Positions 1 through 12,809 of a stretch of DNA of 64,000 bases are shown here, in pieces. Position numbers and translations under genes: made by a program. The notes under the pieces are model-generated. The model saw only the letters and a list, made by a program, of their open reading frames with translations, was not told where the DNA came from and did no database searches. The stretch comes from Piper betle. Its lineage: Eukaryota; Streptophyta; Magnoliopsida; Piperales; Piperaceae. The stretch covers positions 1-64,000 of the forward strand of contig JAURVB010013156.1 in NCBI GenBank assembly GCA_033002965.1. Direction: 5' to 3'. The first letter of the stretch is position 1, and the number at the start of each line of letters is the position of its first letter.

Positions 1-1935
1 CCTTACGTAGAAACTTCCAAACTACCTTATAACACGTCCTAATGCGTTATTTAGCTGAAAAATAATTTTATGACCAAATACATAAAAAAAATATACTATA
101 TACTTTCATATACTTTGATAAATCATTTTTCATCATTTTTTTGATGTTATCATCATATATTCAGATACCCCTGACCCTTATATCTCTCGTAGGTCGTACG
201 ACCTACTTTTTGTATAAAAAACACTTTTAAAATATCATCACGCATTTAATGTGCTAGTAAGAGATTTGATTTGTTGGCGCTCATAAAATGGTAATGTACC
301 TCCCTTTATGTATGAGTGAGAGATATTGGTATATTTTTTGGTGGAGACACTTATAAGGAGTCGACTCACCAAATCAATAAAGAGATTAATTTTGACTAGT
401 TTCACATTAATCAAATATTTGTTTCATGATATTTTTCTTATCAATAAGTTTGAGATAATGATGAAAAGCCTATAAATATTATATATTTTCCCTCTGTCAA
501 AAAAAAAAAAGAATAAGAACTTACAGTGTTTTTATTGAGAGGGATGATAGGTCGTGAAATTAAACTTTTTCCTAATAATCAAGTTTTGACTTGCAAGTAT
601 GGTAACTCTTATCCATCGATTTATTCGGCTGCAAAATAATTTTTTTATCTCATTTATATTTTATCATATACATTTAATAAAAATAAATAGAACCAATTTT
701 GGGTAGCCAACCGTTTCTAACTTTCGAAACAAAATACATATAAAATGTGAAGGAGGTTAAATACTTAAATAAGTTAGAACAACTACATGGGATGGGAAGG
801 AATGGAAACATTTTAAAGAAGCCACTTGGAAGCCCTAAAATGCCCACCAATCGAAAAAAACGAAGAGATATGTTCAGGATAAAATATTGTGTGTAGGTTC
901 TAATATGTTAGCATATAGTCGGATGATGAACAAGTGGAGGATGACTTGAAATTTGGAAAGGCTACATATTATATGACACTTCACACAAGTTCTGATATGG
1001 TGATTAATCTGTGATTTAAGGTACTCTGGGTGTTAGTAAATGCATGAGGGCAGAGCTTGCATGAGCTGGGTTGGCTACTTCATACTTTCTTTCTTCCAAA
1101 AAGGCAAACTATACTCTCAACAAAAGGGCAAACTATAACTTTCAAATGTGGGGTTTTTTAATTGAGAAAAAACTATAGCTTCCTAAGAAAAGAAAAAGGA
1201 AAACTATGTTCTCCATTCCACACTTTGGTTGGTCAATTTTCAGTAGCTTAGACAAAAACAAAGCAAGATACGTGCTTTGCTTTCTGCTTGGATGAAGAAA
1301 GATAACGCACTTTCAATGACGGGCGGTTATTTACCTATTTATTACTCCGAAAGTTGTTTACCTCTCTTTTAGAAAAGCTCTAATAACTGTTACCAACCCA
1401 AAAAAAGCAGAAAGAGTATACAATATAATTTTACAAGACAATTCATGTCCCACCCATTTCAAAAATCAGCACACACAAGTATTAAATATTTCTTTAATAA
1501 GTTTTGATTATCAATAAGATAACAATTATGCAAGTTGCTTAAACAAAGTAAACCAATTTTTTTACGGCCGAAGAACATATAGCTATTATTCATATTAGAA
1601 CGAATGGATATCTTAATCCCTTAGAAATTTGGCTGAAAACACATTAGTATATTATTAGTGGTAAAGAAAATAATTATAATATAAGAGAGATGACAACAAA
1701 ATATTATTGCGATAAACAACTAACAAAATAATTTACAGCCATCTCTATATTCCTATCCAATTAAAAAGAAAACTTTCTTTCGTATCCAATATAATTTATT
1801 TTTCTTCAATTTTCCCACAGTCAAATGGCAGTCCCCTTCCCGCTCTTAATTTTCCCGCGCTTTACGCCGGTCCGGTTCTCTAAGGCTCGTCATGAACCGA
1901 AAAAAGTATTTTAAATAAAAAACTGGCTCACCCCT
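1..1935. other. AT-rich intergenic stretch
   Basis: No gene is seen on either strand: stops are dense, only short reading frames occur, and A/T runs are frequent. It lies downstream of the minus-strand C2-domain gene, so its right edge probably includes that gene's 3' UTR. No terminal repeats or coding remnants of transposons were recognised. Confidence 0.6.
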
Positions 1936-4523
1936 TTACCCGTACTTGAGGCGAAGATTGGGATCCGAAGCGACGATGGGCAACTTCGACCCGGACCGAG
2001 ACCCGGACTTCCTGGGTCGGCCACAAATAATCGAGCACTCGCAACCGAACGAGTCGCCGAAGCAAGAGAACAGCCCGCCGCGGCCGCCGTCGGTTTTCCG
2101 GCGGACATGGCCGGGCGTCGACACCTCCGACCCAAAGCTATCATACTCGCCTTGATCGTATAACGGCGGAAGCTCCGCCCTCCACCGCTCCAACTTCTGG
2201 TTCAAGTCCTCCTTCACTGGCCCCGCGAGCCCGGTCGCCCCCGGCACGCCCCAGTCGTCCACGACGCCGGTTCTTGCCAGTTGTGGTTCCTGGTTGGCGG
2301 TGGTGATCTTGACCTGGGAGAGGAGATTTTCGGCGGCGACCTTGGCGGCGACGATGGAGGGGGAGGGGCCGATCTCGGAGTCGGAGAGGGCGGAGGGCTT
2401 GTCGTGGAGTTCGGAGGTCTGGATGGTGGAGAAGGGTGGGCGGTCCTCGCCGAGGTCGGATAGGATGTCGCTCTTGGTGCGGCGGAGGTGGGGGCGGGGG
2501 CGGTGGTGTAGTGGTATTGGCGGGGGAGTTGGCGAATACGCCGTAGCGCTGGGGAAGGTGGTCGCGGCCGCGGGGCTCGCCCATGAGGGCGCGGTAGCCG
2601 ACGGCGGAGGTGTTGAGTTTGGAGTAGATGGGTATGGTCTGCATGGTGGCGTCGAGGAGGGCGACTCCGACGTTGAGTATGCCTTGTGGCCGTCCCGATG
2701 GCCGCCGCACCTGTTCAACACTCATGCATGTAATGTGAAAACTTATTTAACATATGCCTAAGTTAAAAACGCATAAATGAATCATATTCTAATAGATAAG
2801 TGTTCAATTAATCGTATATATTATGACTTTATTATTATGATATATATATATATATAAGGCAGTGCTACAGTGCACTACCCTATTTTGGCAGCGCCAATGC
2901 GCTGCCTCGCATGGGCCGTCGGATCTTAATTCGACGGCCAACAATCAAACCACCCATCCACCCTCCTACCCACTGTTGGACCGGCCCGCCAGACCTCCCG
3001 ACTTGCCAGACCCGCCCGACCCACCCCTCCCACCCCGCGACCGCCTCGCCGCACCGCGCACCGCCCTTCGCTGTGCCGCCCTCCCCGCCAACGACCTCGC
3101 CCCTGCCGGCGGCCCCGCCTTCCACCCCTCCGCCCGCCCGGCCATCGCCCGCCGCGATCCCCGCCCCCAGCCGGCACCATGGATCCTCCGCCAACCCCCC
3201 ATCTCCGCCACGGCCCAATCCGCGCGACCTCCGCCCCCGCCCGCCCCCGATTGGCGCCCCCGCCACCCCCCTCCGCCACCACCTCGGGCGTTTTGCCATT
3301 CTTGAGGGTTTAAGATTCGTTTAATTTATACGTACCCTCTGTAGACAGAGCGTAATAGGAATGAGATAATATCATATTTCATAATATGATGCATGAATCA
3401 TACCCAGCCTATTGAAGCTAAATTACCTTGTTTTTGAATATAGCTAGCATTGGGGCTATTTTTTTATTTTCATATATACCAACACAAACATAGCATATTG
3501 ACAACCACACCTGAACACTTAAAAGGGCACCTAGCTTTTATCGTGTACAGGTTTTCAGAAATAACCGTATGCATATATCCCTGAGCGGGCGGCTCATATA
3601 ACAACGTCGAAGAATGAGCTAAAATTTATTCTTTTTACAACGTATCACCCAGCATCATAGATGTTTTTACCCACAAAAAAAGGCACAACAACTGGTGCAC
3701 TGGAAGGCGATGAAACTCTTCAATTATAAATTGCATGACATGAGCAACGTCCATGAAAATAATAAGATTTCATTAGAACGTAAGCTCGTTATTTATCCAC
3801 GGATCAAGTTAAAGTGAAATCGTATGCACAGCGGGACGTTAAATGAAAATGTATAGTAAGTGAAAACGGTATACGTAACAAGAACAAGTTTGCGATCGTT
3901 GGAAGTCCAATTAGTTGATGGTGCACCATATGGCCTAAACGCATTAATGTACTAAATTAGCAGAGATTGATTATCTAAATTGTATGACAAATGCGTTGGC
4001 CAAAGCAAAGTGTTGCAAAGTATACCTGGAGGGCGACGAAGCGAGTGGGAGCAATATGGCGATGCGGAGCGTCGGAAGGGATGACCGGGAGGAGGTTGCT
4101 AAGCAGAACGCGAACGGTGCCGACATAGGCATCCCGGAAGAACTTGACGCAATAGATCTCCACCATCACCGCTGAGGTATCGCAATGGAGGAAGTCGTCG
4201 CTGATACGAAATACAAACTTGTCGTTCCATGTAGGGCTAATGTGGCCCTCTTTGTCGACCCTCGTCGACAGCTTCGTCTCCGGGCTCACCCACGCCACCG
4301 CGTACGTGTGCATGGAACCACCCACTGCATGCAAATCTTGCGCGGAAATGACGTTGAGCTCCAGAAGGTGGAACGGCTGGGTCCCCGCCGGCTCGGCGGC
4401 CGGTCGGTTTGGCATTTCCGGTTGTGGTGGAAGTGGGAGTAAGGGGGAAGAAGAGATCGAGGAGGTTGGAGGTAGAAGAGACGGAAGGGGCGGGTCTGGT
4501 GGAGGAGAAGGATGGTTGGTCAT
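1936..4523 (-). CDS. C2-domain (CaLB-like) protein, two exons, one frameshift
   Basis: Exon 1 is 4523-4026 (166 codons) and exon 2 is 2710-1936, joined in phase 0 by a 1315-bp intron (donor CAG|GTATAC, acceptor AACAG|GTGCGG). Exon 1 has a proline/serine-rich N-terminus and then a C2 domain from about residue 51 (HLLELNVISAQDLHAV). Exon 2 opens with the conserved continuation VRRPSGRPQGILNVGVALLD. The family (plant calcium-dependent lipid-binding C2 proteins) is thought to attach to membranes, often in stress responses; the Asp cluster of calcium-binding C2 domains is not obvious here. Exon 2 starts in one frame and ends in another: after a Pro-rich run the frame changes within 2490-2500 (two five-base G runs on the plus strand), consistent with one extra base. 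Past the shift come LRRTKSDILSDL and a Cys-rich tail ending SDPNLRLKYG. Corrected length would be about 423 aa. An alternative start is Met37. Family confidence is high, specific function low. Confidence 0.8.
2856..3310. repeat. GC-rich, C-skewed insert in the C2 gene intron
   Basis: Inside an AT-rich intron sits about 450 bp of very C-rich plus-strand sequence. Its left edge has two perfect short hairpins: GGCAGCGC-caat-GCGCTGCC at about 2888-2907, and GGCCGTCG/CGACGGCC with a 10-base loop at about 2915-2940. Frames are open on both strands only because of composition. It looks like an inserted element or captured GC-rich fragment; no target duplication was identified. Confidence 0.45.
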
Positions 4524-4830
4524 TTGTGTGTTTGAAGAGGTTGACGCTGTCCTCGGCTTTGCCAGATGGATTTTAGCTGTTTCTATTTTCCATTTGGGCG
4601 TTCTATTTTGTCAACATCTTTTTATCGTGCACAAAATAATAGTCAAATGATGTTAGATATTTGATTTTCCTAGGGAATAAAATTTATATGTAGAATATTC
4701 TACATATAATGCCAAAAATTAATAAATATAAGCAGAACCTAGTTTAATTACTGACATAAATGATATATTTATAAAGTTCTAGATTATACTAAGTTTTTTA
4801 TTAACAATAGGAAATAATTAAATTAAGAAC
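4524..4830. other. Probable promoter/5' region of the C2 gene
   Basis: About 300 bp between the C2 gene start codon and a MITE-like element. It should hold the promoter of the minus-strand gene. No TATA box could be chosen with confidence in the A/T-rich background. Confidence 0.3.
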
Positions 4831-5426
4831 AAACATCACTTAACCCTTTAGAATTATTCAAATATTACTTAGCTCCCAAGTCCACTCATCACTTACGGCC
4901 TCCTCTTTCTAAAAATATTTAGATAAAAATAATTAAGTGATAATGTAGGAGGTTTATAACCGGTTAATGGGTAATGTGGCGGTGTTATATCATAAAATAA
5001 AATTAATTATTTTATAAAATAAATTAATATTATAAAATAAAATATATACACTAAAATGAAATATAAATGATTAAATCAAATAAATTGTTATTTATTTAAT
5101 CTTTTATCAAGGTTATTTTTTAAACTCGTGTGACATGAAATATTATCATTCTTTTCACGTATAGGTTAAAACTTAAACTTATAGTGAATAGAGTTAAATA
5201 AAATAAAATATTTAATTATTATGTTATTTTTATTTTAAAAAATATTTTATTTTATTTAATTATTTTTTCTGATGTGGCATGACCACATCACTCATTAACT
5301 GATTACAACCCTTCCTATGTCATTATTTAAGGTGTTCAGTGACATTTTTTTTGAAATAATGAGTAAACTTAGTCAAAAAGGTCTAATTGATGATTTGATT
5401 AATTGAGGGGGACTAAGTGACATTTG
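4831..5426. mobile_element. MITE-like element with inverted terminal repeats
   Basis: The left end (AAACATCACTTAACCC) and the reverse complement of the right end (AAATGTCACTTAGTCCCC) match imperfectly. A second, inner pair also matches: ATGTAGGAGG..CCGGTTAATGGGTAATGTGG near 4945-4980 against the reverse complement of 5270-5330. The element is about 600 bp, A/T-rich inside and non-coding. It resembles a decayed foldback or MITE-type DNA transposon. Exact ends and target duplication are not certain. Confidence 0.5.
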
Positions 5427-6434
5427 CTAAAATAAATTACCTAGGACAAATGAACCTCAGGATTTGAAACGTTTTTCCAAATTAAACAAAATGAAACGAT
5501 CAGTGTTTTTGAATCTTATACTTATAAATATAAGAAAAAATAAGCTTATATATAAATGAAACTACGCAAGCGAGACATAATTCTTCGGATTTTTCGTATT
5601 CTTTCATTTCCAACCAAAGCCCACTTTATACATGACATCATTGGTCATTCTTTGTCCCATGCACCACAAGAGCGAGTGGCAATGCCGTCAAGCCAGCGTG
5701 CCACACAAGTCATGGCGCACACTTCGTTTGGTTTTGTTTTCGTTTTTATTATGTTAACTCGCACTCTTATTAATTATTGCATTGCTATATGATGATCAAG
5801 GGATCTTGAATACCTGGAGACAGCTAAATTGGCTGACAGTGTGCGTTGATTTGTTAACAATTAGGCATTTGGAGTCTGCCTGTAACTCCAAAGTACATAA
5901 AGAAGGCTTTATCATCATCAACGAATCAGCTACCATGAGAGTTTACACTACACCTACCATCAGTTACAACTCTCAACATCAATACATTCAATTAAGTGTG
6001 CTGAATTTAAATCAAATTTTGGCATGATAATTGCCTTTAGATAATTTGCTATTGGATAAAAAGCCCAGTAAAAAGAAGGCTAATCAAAATAAACATGCCC
6101 ATGACATAAAAACTTCCACGGCCAATAAAGGAGTCCAACCAGCTGCTGTAACGCATTAAAAACACCCATCCATTTAGTAATATCCATTCAGAATTCTTAC
6201 AGCATGCGGAATCATAATCATACCCAAAATCTGCACAAACACTTAAGATCAATGGGGTACAATTGGCCCCATCAAATATGAGCGTAGGGATAACAACTGA
6301 GCTGTAAAACTAGAAAAGAAAGCCGCCCAAACAAGAAAAGGAAGAAAACCCCACAAATGAGTAAAGGGTCACGCCTGGTATATCTTCTTTTTATCCTATG
6401 ATAAGAACTAGGAATCAAGCAGTTTTTATCATTG
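5427..6434. other. Intergenic, no gene recognised
   Basis: Short reading frames of 67-81 codons exist (for example 5556-5792 and 5782-6027, plus strand) but none has recognisable domains or a convincing codon pattern. The right part should contain the 3' UTR of the minus-strand NTF2-RRM gene that ends at 6435. Confidence 0.5.
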
Positions 6435-9400
6435 CTAAGTTGTTGAATCGTACTGGTCAGCCCCATTCCTTGAGGACTGCTGTCCCAAAACTCCACGCTC
6501 TAGTTGAGAACCACGTGAACGGAGACCATTTCCCCTTGGCCTGCCACTAAAATCTCCGGCATCATGCACACAGTCTCTATAAGGCCCCCTGTAACTGAAA
6601 GCACCCCTTGAGGCATCAGATTGAATTCTCCCTCTCCCTCGGCCTCTTCCTGCATGAACACAATCGCCATCATCATCAACATAATCTCCATGCACATCTT
6701 ATTCCGTCCATGCTGGAGTTGTCACACATTTTGTATGAACACCTGCTTATTCGATGTTCAAATCCATGTCACACCACAATTTAAATGGTCTTGGAGACAT
6801 GTTTAGAAAGGCATGAGCTCCCAACAAAAAAACAAAACAAAACAACATAAACGAAAAATTCATATTCAAAGACTTCATACAAAAGGAGTCGATCACAATC
6901 CAAAAATGTTAAAAAATGCTGACAAAGGCTTCAACATCTCATCCAATATAAATTCAATATTATATTTTGTCATGAAATGCCTTCTTGTGTGCATTCACTA
7001 TTGTATGCATTCAGTATATCCAATGCACGAATATATACAAGTATCCTACAGAATTAAAAACCAAAGATACATACGTTCCAAAAAATAAATAAATATAGAT
7101 ACATACTTCCACCTCGTGCTGTGCTGCTTGCTCTTCGTTCCTCTATGTACACCTGTCTTCCGGCAATCTGCACTGTTGATGCCTACAGATAAATCCAAAA
7201 GGATTTCACAAGTTGCAAAAATATCTTCCTGAATCTATAATCCTGATTACTAATAACTGGTAAGAATACATGAAATTGACATTAACAATGGCAGAAAATA
7301 CAAGCCAGGCCATTTGCTACACAGTTCATCAGTAGCACAAACTCGCACATGTGAAACAGTCATATTGCTAAGTAGGATGAACATTGCTTATAAAATTATT
7401 ATTTTAATTAAACCTTCATTATAACAAAGGACTAACATGAATAAAAACAAAACACTCAAAGCACTCAGACTAAAAAATATGGACTGCTTAAAATCAGAAT
7501 AAACCTTTAAATGTCAACCAAAACAAAAACAAAACACCTAGTTGCAGACCTTGATTGCATTCTGAACACCACTAGCTTCTTCAAATTCAATGAACGCATA
7601 ACAAATACCAACATCCTACATGAATCCAGCAAATACTCGTCAGATTAGATATCCTTAAACAAATACAAATGAAGATCACCATTTCTAAAAAAGAAGACAA
7701 CCTTTCGACTCCTGATGACAACACCTTCAGGCTTTATTTTACCAAATTTTTTGAACTCTTGGTCAAGCTCAGACGCGGAAGCATTCAAAGGCAGGTTCCT
7801 TACATAAACAGATGTTTCCTCTGCTAAAAAACAACTGTCAATAAAGATAGGATAGGGCGGAATCCTACAAAGACTATAACATTCGCATGAGAAAGCTAGC
7901 ATCTACAAATAAGTATTCATTCCATCGCTCCCTATTAGTAGTAAATGGACAAGCAACATACTGCCTGCTTCTCAAGATAATACTAGCACTAATTTGGCTT
8001 TCAACATATATTGCCTCAAGAAAAACATGCCATAAAGCTGAAAAATGGCATTTATAAATAGGAGAAGAGGTATCAGTTGAACATTTACTTAATTTTCAGA
8101 GAAGGAAATGAAAACATAAAATTGAAATTGATCCCTTCAAAGTAAATGTCCACATACAAAACCACATAAAAAGGTCTAGAATCTTTTCAACAACTAAATG
8201 GTCACTGGAAAGCTGATTAGTCAGGTTAATGCATGAATTAGCAACTTGAGCAATTTCTAATGTCTAGATCATGGAGTATGATTTTATTTAGAATGGTTCA
8301 CTACCCAAAAGTATTCACCTCTATTAACATTTGTCACCAATAGCTTCATGATATTAACTGTTTATTCAGTTAAATGCCAATTGATGCCAACACACTCAAA
8401 TTGTGTTTTATATTCATGAGCATAAAATGTTCAAAATGGAAGTGTTGAAAGATACTTTTACCAATAATTGAAAGTTAAGACTTGACCTTCTTCTTCTGGT
8501 GCTGAAGGATCTTCTGCTTCATAACTAGATTTCTCAAAAGCACTTGCTGAAACGGGATTCACATGAGGAGCAATAGACTGCGAGCCTTGTGCTTCAGAAC
8601 TAAATGCTGAAGCACCCTTTTGTGGTAAGTTTTGTGGAGTGGCTGGAGCTGCCCCTGCCTGGTTTCTTGTTACCCGCAACTAAAACATATGAAAATAATT
8701 AACAAGCAAAATTCAGAGTCTCTATAAAGGTGAGATGCAAGAGAGAGCTCAGCTACTATAAATTGCACATACAATAGAAGCATAGGTTTGTTTGATTGGC
8801 TCTCGCGTAGGCAGCTCTTCAACAGGGTTAGGTGGAAGTTCTGCAGCACTGTTAACGCCAACAGCATATATGTCAGAAGGAACAGGAGGCGGCACCTCCG
8901 CATGAGACTCCTCCAGTAGGGTGCTATTAGCATCAGAAACAGATTGTGATGAATTATGCATGGTATAGTTGTCAACCATCACACTTTCTTCCGCATGAGA
9001 TGCAGAAACAAAATCCCGCTGAGATGCAGAAACAAAATCCCGCTCTTGTAATTCTTCCCCCAGCATATATTCTGAAACTCCAAGAACAAATGTAAATTAC
9101 TCCTTACATTCACGAGTGCAGGGACATGTCTCACATCTAAGCAATAAAAAACAGAAACAAAAAATCATACTGGTGGTGAGTACAAACCAGAACATTCTTG
9201 GTCGCAATTTAAAACTATGCCTCACTATATTTGTACAACATTCAGACAAATCAAGGATGTTTTGATAGGATACTAAGGAAAATCATAAACGGCTCAGAAA
9301 ATCGTAGATCTACTAAAACCTTAAAGCATTCGATATTCAATCGAATGCAATTGCAAAGCAGGGAAAACAGCACGTAATTGTTCTCTTCAAGAGTGGCCCA

Positions 9401-10513
9401 AACTTAAGTAGAAGAGAGTAAACGAGACTGTCAGTAACTGGAATATCAATAAAGTTGGATGCGATTTGCAAAATAAGTATACTCCATTTAATACCTGCCT
9501 CAGGAAGTGGATTGGGCACATTCAACTTGGAATCAAAACTACCATGAGGTAATAATGATGCAGGGTGATGATGCAGCTCCTCCTCATGAATAAAGTACAG
9601 AATATCATTGAGCACAAAGTACCCTTTCTCCTGGGGAGCCAAGAAAAAGGTTTGCGCAAATTGTTTTCTTCTACCATATTCCTTGGCTTGTAGGAAACCA
9701 GAGACCATGACAAGGACTCCACCACTCCAAGATTCCAAAGAATGTGCAGTTCGGATCTCGATGCCAGTGACATGTATCGATGTAATGAGGGAATGAATTT
9801 GCTGGGTAAAATAAAAAAATTAAAATTTATAAAACTAAAAAAAATACGGTTATAAAAGATAAACACAGCAATCAGCAAAAAAAATGCGATTAAAAAAATT
9901 AAAGATGCATATAACTATAGGTCGTAAATATTATTTATTTGGGCTCTAGTCATGTAAATAATTTCGTCACCCAACAGATACCTAAAATAAAAAACTATAA
10001 CAATAACTACTTATATCTCACAGATAGAAAGTTCATTCATTATGATATAAACAAAATTAATGAACTTTCCAACTTAATCCGCGCTAAAAATTATGTGCCA
10101 AAGATAATGAAAAGTTATGAGCACTAAAGCAAGCAATGGGGAGTCTAAACAAATAAACAATCCATTCAAATAGGTGATAATATCAAATCCAGCATCCAAT
10201 ACAAACACGCCCACGACTATAAAAACATGTTCTTGAACAACGCTCAAAAAGGATAAAAGAAAACTACCATCATTGCCGTTGCCGACTGCACAATGGCCCC
10301 ATCGACTCGAAGCACGGTACTGGCATCCGTGTAAAACTGATACACTAAGCCCGGCTGCTGGTGCAAGATCTGATAGTACTGTTCAATGAAATAAGATCCC
10401 ACCTGCAACAACAAAACCCCAACCAATTCAACCATAATACCAAAAAAAACCATCATCATAACAAAAAACGCACCCTGAACAGCAGTAACAGGAGCAATGA
10501 ACGGCGCCGCCAT
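6435..10513 (-). CDS. NTF2-domain / RRM protein (G3BP-like), nine exons
   Basis: Exons: 10513-10475, 10402-10268, 9801-9495, 9071-8773, 8679-8487, 7820-7702, 7615-7550, 7182-7107, 6649-6435; all phases agree and give 482 aa. Residues 14-137 form an NTF2-like domain (VGSYFIEQYY, GGVLVMVSG, FFLAPQEKGYFVLNDI). A low-complexity acidic/Pro-Ser linker follows, then an RRM at about 328-400 (RNP2-like VYVRNL, RNP1-like ICYAFIEFE), then an Arg-Gly-rich tail (RRGRGRGR). The family is the plant counterpart of Ras-GAP SH3-binding proteins: cytoplasmic RNA binding and stress-granule assembly. Exon 4 has a tandem 24-bp duplication giving RDFVSAS twice. All splice sites are GT-AG except the first donor, which reads CAG|GGTGCG; the apparent 72-nt intron there is in frame, so retention would add 24 mostly hydrophobic residues. 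The start is the ATG giving MAAPFIAP, close to relatives. Confidence 0.88.
9000..9047 (-). repeat. 24-bp tandem duplication in NTF2-RRM exon 4
   Basis: The unit GATGCAGAAACAAAATCCCG (with short flank) occurs twice back to back on the plus strand, in frame. It duplicates the peptide RDFVSAS in the disordered linker between the NTF2 and RRM domains. Confidence 0.8.
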
Positions 10514-12289
10514 TGTCACTCTCGCCAGCATGCGCGGCGGGCGACCAACCCAAACCCTAGATCTGCGGAGTTTCCGATACAAAAGGCCGAGATACCCACA
10601 CCTCCGCCGCCGGAAAAACCCCAACCTTCTGTCCACCGCCACAAATCACCGCACACAGAGCAAGGGCACGAATCGGGGAAACAATCTAGCAAAAAGACAT
10701 CGACTTCACAGCTGCAAAAAGATATCTCGAAAGGAACGATGGCAACGGAGGAGGAAGGTGCAAATCGTGCAAAGCCGGAGTCGCTTCTTCGCCTGCTTCG
10801 GCGGACAGGGACGGCCACCGGGCTTGGGAGAGGAGAAGGGAGGAAAGCGTAGACGACGATAAATAGAATAAAGATTAGAATGGTGCAATACGACTACTAT
10901 ACGGTGCAGCAGTTGGATCCCGCACTGTATTTGTTTGTTTATATATATATATATATATATATGGAGAAGGTGGTGGCCATTATCGATCGGGCGGCGCGGC
11001 GCCACTTGTGCTGTAGCCATTTTTCCCAACGTTGATTCTCTCTTGAAACACATTCAACCTTGATTCATTATATGTCGTGTCATCTTCATATTTTCCGTGT
11101 ATTTTGACAATGTTGTGTATCTCTTTTAGCAGCATATTTTGTTTAAAATGATGAATTTATTTCTTATTATGATTGTTTTAGTGTGCCTTGTAATCATGTA
11201 TCTGAGTTTGTTTTGTTTTGTTAGATAGACAGATGAATATTAAGTAAGCTTTTGATGAGAATTATGAACATGAACATTCCATTGACACAACCCTGTATTT
11301 TGTCTTTTTGACTGCAAACAATCGTGTTCTTGCTTTAATCAATTGAGAAAACCGTTATTTTTTTCTTGTATTTAGTCATGTATTTAATAAATTAATACAA
11401 ATAAAATTCCAAACAAACACGCAATACGGATGTGGCACCATATCAGCCAGTGAAGACTCGAGACCAATGGGTTTGTTTGGGTTTTTTTATTTTCAAAATA
11501 AATATGTTTTATTTATATAATAAGCCCGCAACAAGAGTGCTTGGCATAATTACAGTACAACTAGCATACATCGTAAACATAGATACAATCAAGAAATTAG
11601 AAGATATAAATTTTATATTCCAAAAATGATCACTAGTTTGGTCAATGGAAAATAAGAAAATATTTCATAAATTATAATTTTGTTATGCTAACTAAATACA
11701 ATTAGTATGCGTGTATGTATATTATATGGTCGGTCAAAAAGCATAAGCTCCACGTGACTTCTCCTTTAGGATTTAAAATTTTATAAAATTTATTATTATT
11801 AATAAAATAGGAATACAACCCTCGCCTAACATTAAAAAAAGATAATTAACCAATTAAAATACAAAAAAATTTAAAAATATAATGAAATTCTTACAAAAGG
11901 TTACGACTTATCTCAATTTTTTATAACGAGGAATTTTACTTTAAAAAATAATAGTAATAAGAGGTATTGAGTTTAAACCCACTTAATTTTAATTTTTAAT
12001 TTCTTATTAATAATTTAAATAATTGTAATCTATCTTTTCACCTAAATAAGATATATTTTTAAAATTAATAATAGTCTATAATTTGATATATAATACATTA
12101 AATTATTATATTTTATTTTATTATTTAATTAAATTTTTTATATAAAAATAAAATTTATCATTACCTAATTTTTTTCATAAAATATTTTTTAATTAGAACG
12201 GTAACAAGCTATATAATTTTACATTTTTTTGCGGCGAAACGAAACACCCCTGGAAATTAGAATGCCTCGAGCCCAGATTATGGCAACTC
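10514..12289. other. Intergenic: two divergent promoters
   Basis: This gap lies between the minus-strand NTF2-RRM gene and the plus-strand RIN13-like gene. The first 350 bp are GC-rich with frames open on both strands (10497-10862), consistent with a 5' leader and promoter of the NTF2-RRM gene. A (TA)n tract sits at about 10939-10961. From about 11050 the sequence is very AT-rich and no gene or element is recognised. Confidence 0.5.
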
Positions 12290-12809
12290 GCACGGCATGA
12301 GCTCAGTGACGATGTCATGCTCCGCTGGGTCTCCACATCGATCGATAGGGCTGGGTTTCCTCCCTCTTCCATTAGCAACGACGACAATTCCAAACCCTCC
12401 CCCTCCCCTCTCCGTTTCCAAAGTCCTCGTCTTCTCCCACCTTTTGCTCCCCGATTCCTTCGTCATTCCCATTTCCCCAACTCACCCTGTCTTTGATTGC
12501 TCGCTGGTAAGATCACTCCTGGTTGAATTTATTGACCGGGCAATATATTTATTGGTTATAATTTCATCGATTATGTCATAATCTGATACGCCCGATGTCA
12601 ATTGTTACATTTTTGGAGTTGTTTTGATAATGCAAAGCTTTGATTTCCCCATTCATTTGCTATGATAATTTCATTGATTATCTCGTAATCCGAGATAACC
12701 TCTGTCAAACTTGGAGGCCATACTAGTCTGAGACGCTCATAGGTTGAAATTGGAATTTGGTGTCGGTTAGCAGTTTGTGGTTTTTTTGGGGGGGTTTGGT
12801 TTTGTATCC
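12290..12809 (+). other. Probable 5' UTR exon and leader intron of RIN13-like gene
   Basis: A GC-rich stretch ending CTCGCTG|GTAAGATC (donor at 12507) is followed by AT-rich sequence and an acceptor GGTTAGCAG near 12771-12773. The coding start is 36 bases later. This is the usual plant arrangement of a leader exon and a 5'-UTR intron. The short frame starting 12297 (MSSVTMSCS...) runs into the intron and is probably not coding. Confidence 0.45.

Noticed and set aside
2281..2761. Plus-strand Gly/Glu-rich frames over C2 exon 2
   Set aside because: Complement of Pro-rich, GC-rich coding sequence; no independent evidence.
2862..3324. Overlapping Pro/Arg-rich frames on both strands
   Set aside because: Open only because the insert is C-rich and lacks A/T for stops; no start context, domain or splice logic.
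12297..12581. Plus-strand 94-codon frame upstream of the RIN13-like gene
   Set aside because: It reads through a good splice donor at 12507 into AT-rich intron; better explained as 5' UTR.
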